8,732 nt of DNA from an uncultured Lachnospiraceae bacterium (lineage in GTDB: Bacteria; Bacillota_A; Clostridia; Lachnospirales; Lachnospiraceae): NCBI GenBank assembly GCA_910587905.1, contig CAJUOF010000322.1:1-8732 (forward strand), given 5' to 3'. Position 1 is the first letter of the stretch. Every line of letters starts with the position of its first letter. Positions 6,358 through 8,732 of the stretch are shown here, piece after piece. The translations under genes were made by a program, and so were the position numbers. The notes below the pieces were generated by a model. That model was not told the origin of the DNA and did not search any database. It saw nothing but the letters and a program-made list of their open reading frames with translations.

Positions 6358-6393
6358 GTGCAAAATTCAATGCATATTTGTTTTACAAGTTCT

Positions 6394-6786
6394 TTACAGG
6401 ATTTGGCAGAATTCCAGCTGTTCACCGGTAGGGCTCGCGATTTTGAAATAGCGGACACCCTTTTCCCAGAAAGTAGGCAGCTCTTCGATGCCGTTCGTCG
6501 TGATGGTATAACCCTGGTCCACACAGTATTTGTAATCTGCCTCAATGTCCGTGGAATCAAAGCTGTAATGATCGATCTTTCCGGCAATTTCCGGGGAAAG
6601 AGGCGGCTCCGCCTGGTACATCTCATAGACGACATCGCAGTTCTTCAGAAAATAGACATTGCTTCCGGAACCATTGGGGAATTTGCCGATCACCTCAAAG
6701 CCCAACACGTCGATATACCATTTGGCATCTGTTTCCACATCGTTGGTAGCGAGACCGATATGGCCATGTTTTCTGTTTTTAATCAT
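6394..6786 (-). CDS. VOC-fold (glyoxalase/bleomycin resistance-like) protein
   Basis: The product is a 130-residue, single-domain protein of the vicinal oxygen chelate superfamily, built of two beta-alpha-beta-beta-beta modules. Module one starts at HGHIGLATND (7-16) and includes WYIDVLGFEV (23-32). Module two starts at IDHYSFDSTD (71-80) and ends GEQLEFCQ (121-128). H9, E55, H73 and E125 fall where metal ligands lie in glyoxalase I (H5, E56, H74, E122 in E. coli GloA), so metal binding is likely. The substrate is unknown: lactoylglutathione lyase, another lyase, an epimerase or a resistance protein are all possible. AAGGAGG (6795-6801) lies 8 bases before the ATG. It is divergent from the thioredoxin gene. 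No terminator is visible between it and the ferredoxin promoter, so some read-through into the ferredoxin gene is possible. Confidence 0.88.
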   Translation of the reverse strand: MIKNRKHGHIGLATNDVETDAKWYIDVLGFEVIGKFPNGSGSNVYFLKNCDVVYEMYQAEPPLSPEIAGKIDHYSFDSTDIEADYKYCVDQGYTITTNGIEELPTFWEKGVRYFKIASPTGEQLEFCQIL

Positions 6787-6816
6787 AAGAGAAGCCTCCT
6801 TGCGTTTGTTTCCTTT

Positions 6817-6845
6817 ATTGTAATGCCTGGAGAAAAATTCTTCAA
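6817..6845 (-). promoter_or_regulatory. VOC gene promoter
   Basis: On the minus strand, TTGAAG (6845 to 6840), 17 bases and TACAAT (6822 to 6817) fit sigma-A. Transcription should start near 6810, leaving a short leader of about 24 bases that holds the ribosome site. Confidence 0.65.
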
Positions 6846-6852
6846 GTCTAAA

Positions 6853-6886
6853 TTGCCAGAAAGCGGAAAGTGTAGTAAACTATAAT
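6853..6886 (+). promoter_or_regulatory. Thioredoxin gene promoter
   Basis: A perfect TATAAT (6881-6886) lies upstream of the thioredoxin gene, but the nearest good -35, TTGCCA (6853-6858), is 22 bases away. The overlapping TAAACT (6876-6881) has the ideal 17-base spacing to that -35. One of these two -10s is probably used; the leader is about 70-75 bases. Confidence 0.5.
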
Positions 6887-6964
6887 TACTTTACCGTGTA
6901 TATGCAGGAGAGTGAAGGCAAATACTGAGAGAAAACAAGGCCAAACATGTTAGGAGGGATTGTT

Positions 6965-7270
6965 ATGTCAGTGATTACAGTTACGAGGGACAATTTTCAA
7001 ACAGAAGTTGTGGAGAGCGGGAAGCCGGTGCTACTGGACTTTTGGGCGGCTTGGTGCGGCCCCTGTCGTATGGTAGCTCCCGTTGTTGATGAGATTGCGG
7101 AGGAACGGGCGGATATCCGGGTGGGGAAGATCAATGTGGACGAGCAGCCGGAGTTGGCTTCTCAGTTTGGAGTCATGAGTATTCCGACTCTGGTGGTCAT
7201 GAAAGACGGCAAGGTGGCGGCTCAGTCGGTGGGAGCTCAGCCGAAGGAAGAGATTCTTGCGATGTTATAG
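6965..7270 (+). CDS. trxA: Thioredoxin
   Basis: This is a small cytosolic protein disulfide reductase that keeps enzyme thiols reduced and is recharged by thioredoxin reductase. The product has 101 residues, close to the usual 105-110. The active site WCGPC is at 30-34 (C31, C34) after the strand VLLDFWAAW, with the buried acid at D25 and the cis-proline in SIPT (P74). The start at 6965 follows AGGAGG (6952-6957) by 7 bases. The in-frame ATG at 6947 precedes that ribosome site and is rejected. No thioredoxin reductase gene is adjacent. The symbol follows the common name for free-standing thioredoxin; the genome may hold further copies. Confidence 0.93.
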   Translation: MSVITVTRDNFQTEVVESGKPVLLDFWAAWCGPCRMVAPVVDEIAEERADIRVGKINVDEQPELASQFGVMSIPTLVVMKDGKVAAQSVGAQPKEEILAML

Positions 7271-7290
7271 AAGGCCAGTGTAATTGTCAG

Positions 7291-7319
7291 AGGGTGCCGG
7301 AGAGATTCGGCACCCTTTT
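7291..7319 (+). terminator. Intrinsic terminator after the thioredoxin gene
   Basis: AGGGTGCCG (7291-7299) pairs with CGGCACCCT (7308-7316) as a 9-bp stem with an 8-base loop, followed by a short T run (7316-7319). It begins about 20 bases after the stop codon. Confidence 0.85.
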
Positions 7320-7367
7320 GTCGTATATGATGACAACTTTTACTGTCTTTTTCCGGTGGAGGAACTG

Positions 7368-7376
7368 TGGTATAAT
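7368..7376 (+). promoter_or_regulatory. Alpha/beta hydrolase gene promoter (extended -10)
   Basis: TGG TATAAT (7368-7376) is a perfect -10 with the extended TG motif. The -35 region is only T-rich (7348-7353). The AAGGAGGT at 7378-7385 lies too far from the ATG at 7415 to serve it. AGAGGT (7402-7407) is the likelier ribosome site. Confidence 0.65.
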
Positions 7377-7414
7377 GAAGGAGGTAAAGCGGGGAACAAA
7401 AAGAGGTAGGTGGC

Positions 7415-8416
7415 ATGGGGAGACGGAGAAAATGGAAGAGGCCGCTGATAATTTTGGCGGCAGTTGTTGTGGCGGTGTACATAATTGCATGCAATATTTT
7501 GGTAAATGTGGCATTGGTGCCGGAGACCATGAAAAAGCTTCAGGCATTTGAAGATCTGACGGAGGAGGGCATGGAGGCGCTGGTACAGACGGACGATATT
7601 GTGGAAAACCGGGCGGAATCCAAAGATGAGACGAGGGAATGGCTGGAGGAGGCTGATGCAAAGCTTCTCACAGTGACGACGGAGGATGGTTACAGGCTGG
7701 TGGGACAGATGTTTTATCAGCCGAAGGAGCAGGCGGGGCACAAATGGGTGCTGCTGCTCCACGGCTACACCGGCTGGAAGGAAGAGATGTATCCCATTGC
7801 CTGCCGGTATGCAAAGGAGGGGTATCAGATTTTGATTCCGGATATGCGCTGCAGCGGAAAGAGTGAAGGCGATTTTATCGGTATGGGGTGGACGGACCGG
7901 CTGGACAACCTGCTCTGGCTGGAACTGATTTTGGCCGAGGATCCGGAAGCAGAAATAGCCATCCATGGACAATCCATGGGGGCGGCCTGTGCCCTGATGA
8001 TGTCCGGCGAGGAGGCGCTTCCGGAAGCAGTGAAGGCCATTGTGGCGGACAGCGCTTACACGGATGCCTACCAGATGTTTGCCAAGCAGATGAGAGAGTG
8101 GGCTCATTTGCCGGCTTTTCCGCTACTTCCCGGCGCCTCTCTTATGTTAAAGCTTCGGGGAGGCTATAGTCTGAAAGAGGCATCGGCCCTGGACGCGGTG
8201 GAACGAACCTCCCTTCCGCTGCTGTTTATTCACGGGACGGAGGATGTATTTACACCGCCGGAAATGACAGAGGAGCTTTATGAGGCAGCGTCCGGGGAGA
8301 AGGAGCTTTTGATGGTGGAGGGGGCAGGTCATGTGCAGGTACAGGACAAAGAGCCGGCCCTGTATTATGGAACCGTCTTCTCCTTTTTGGAAAACCATGG
8401 AATTCAGGAAGAATAG
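7415..8416 (+). CDS. Membrane-anchored alpha/beta hydrolase
   Basis: The product has 333 residues: an N-terminal anchor followed by a serine hydrolase domain. MGRRRKWKRP is strongly basic and precedes a hydrophobic segment (11-35), so the catalytic domain should lie outside the membrane. The fold begins near 85. HGYTG (116-120) marks the oxyanion hole, GQSMGA (185-190) the nucleophile elbow with S187, HGTED (273-277) the acid D277 and GAGH (303-306) the catalytic H306, so the triad is complete. The layout resembles the BEM46/YfhR/YqkD group of esterase-like proteins, whose substrates are mostly unknown. I23-I24-A25-C26 also fits a lipobox, so lipoprotein processing is an alternative to a transmembrane anchor. 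It has its own promoter after the thioredoxin terminator. I see no clear terminator after its stop. Confidence 0.87.
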   Translation: MGRRRKWKRPLIILAAVVVAVYIIACNILVNVALVPETMKKLQAFEDLTEEGMEALVQTDDIVENRAESKDETREWLEEADAKLLTVTTEDGYRLVGQMFYQPKEQAGHKWVLLLHGYTGWKEEMYPIACRYAKEGYQILIPDMRCSGKSEGDFIGMGWTDRLDNLLWLELILAEDPEAEIAIHGQSMGAACALMMSGEEALPEAVKAIVADSAYTDAYQMFAKQMREWAHLPAFPLLPGASLMLKLRGGYSLKEASALDAVERTSLPLLFIHGTEDVFTPPEMTEELYEAASGEKELLMVEGAGHVQVQDKEPALYYGTVFSFLENHGIQEE

Positions 8417-8467
8417 ATGCGGGGAGAAATCGGCGGACACACAAAGGTTTCTTCTGGGAGCATTCCC

Positions 8468-8497
8468 TTTACATTTCAAGGAATTTGTGTTTATAAT
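8468..8497 (+). promoter_or_regulatory. Promoter of the TIGR01440-family gene
   Basis: TTTACA (8468-8473), an 18-base spacer and a perfect TATAAT (8492-8497) form a sigma-A promoter. The start should be near 8504, about 53 bases before the ATG. Confidence 0.7.
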
Positions 8498-8556
8498 GGA
8501 AACAAATCGGAACAGGAAGAAAAAGTAAAAAATGTAGAAAGAAGAGGAGAGCAGGA

Positions 8557-8732
8557 ATGAACGGCGTATCAGAAGAAGCATTTGACAGGATAGATGAGAT
8601 AAGAAGTCAGGCCAGACAGGTATTCGATGAGCTCTGGGAAGTGGCAGAGCTTTCGGAGGGAGAGATTTTGATTGTGGGATGTTCCTCCAGTGAGGTGGCC
8701 AGCCGGAGGATCGGTTCCTGGTCCAGTGAGGA
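8557..8732 (+). CDS. TIGR01440/YwlG-family protein, 3' truncated by window end
   Basis: Only the first 58 residues are present. The N-terminal helix (1-32) is followed by GEILIVGCSSSEVASRRIGS (35-54), the hallmark opening strand and loop of the TIGR01440 family (YwlG in Bacillus subtilis, UPF0340), a widespread Firmicute family of unknown function and usually about 180 residues. GAGGAG (8544-8549) lies 7 bases before the ATG. The frame is open to the end, so the missing part is outside the window rather than lost by mutation. The call rests on one motif region. Confidence 0.75.
   Translation, partial: MNGVSEEAFDRIDEIRSQARQVFDELWEVAELSEGEILIVGCSSSEVASRRIGSWSSE

Noticed and set aside
6902..6928. 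Eight-codon upstream ORF in the thioredoxin leader
   Set aside because: It has no Shine-Dalgarno sequence and nothing unusual in its codons; an ATG and stop this close are expected by chance.
7374..7551. ATG with AAGGAGGT nearby, in a frame overlapping the hydrolase gene
   Set aside because: The ATG overlaps the -10 TATAAT and the AAGGAGGT lies after it, not before. The frame only shadows the hydrolase gene.
8456..8467. GGGA-GCAT-TCCC as a terminator after the hydrolase gene
   Set aside because: The stem has only 4 bp and just three Ts follow, too weak to call.

Overview
The window looks like the chromosome of an anaerobic, fermentative Firmicute, most likely class Clostridia and probably a Lachnospiraceae relative. 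The grounds are consensus AGGAGG ribosome sites, sigma-A promoters ending in TATAATG, a clostridial 2[4Fe-4S] ferredoxin, an LdhA-type D-lactate dehydrogenase, and the Firmicute gene order gdpP-rplI-dnaB. Base composition looks even throughout, by eye. I see no insertion sequence, phage gene, tRNA, rRNA or CRISPR array. This is mostly core genome. The first 18 bases are not biological: they match the end of an Illumina sequencing adapter, so the window begins at an untrimmed contig end.

Layout, left to right. On the plus strand come the 3' part of gdpP (c-di-AMP phosphodiesterase), rplI (ribosomal protein bL9), dnaB (replicative helicase) and a flavin-reductase-family gene, closely spaced and probably co-transcribed. 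A new promoter at about 3806-3833 then drives a 343-residue protein with a MerR-type DNA-binding head, a long acidic linker, a predicted helical segment and a basic tail. Convergent to it, on the minus strand, lies ldhA. Upstream of ldhA are two more minus-strand genes, each with its own promoter: a 56-residue ferredoxin, with a strong terminator separating it from ldhA, and a VOC (glyoxalase-fold) protein. From a shared divergent intergenic region, a thioredoxin gene runs on the plus strand and ends at a clear terminator. Then follow a membrane-anchored alpha/beta hydrolase with its own promoter and the first 58 codons of a TIGR01440/YwlG-family gene cut by the window end.

The genes serve several jobs rather than one system: second-messenger turnover, translation and replication on the left; NADH reoxidation, electron carriage and thiol redox in the middle; an uncharacterised surface hydrolase on the right. 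I found no convincing undescribed multi-gene system. The items most worth a second look are the MerR-headed protein, whose domain order resembles the chromosome-anchoring protein RacA; its leader, where the ribosome site lies in one of two mutually exclusive hairpins before a TTG start; and an 8-bp dyad lying across the ferredoxin promoter.
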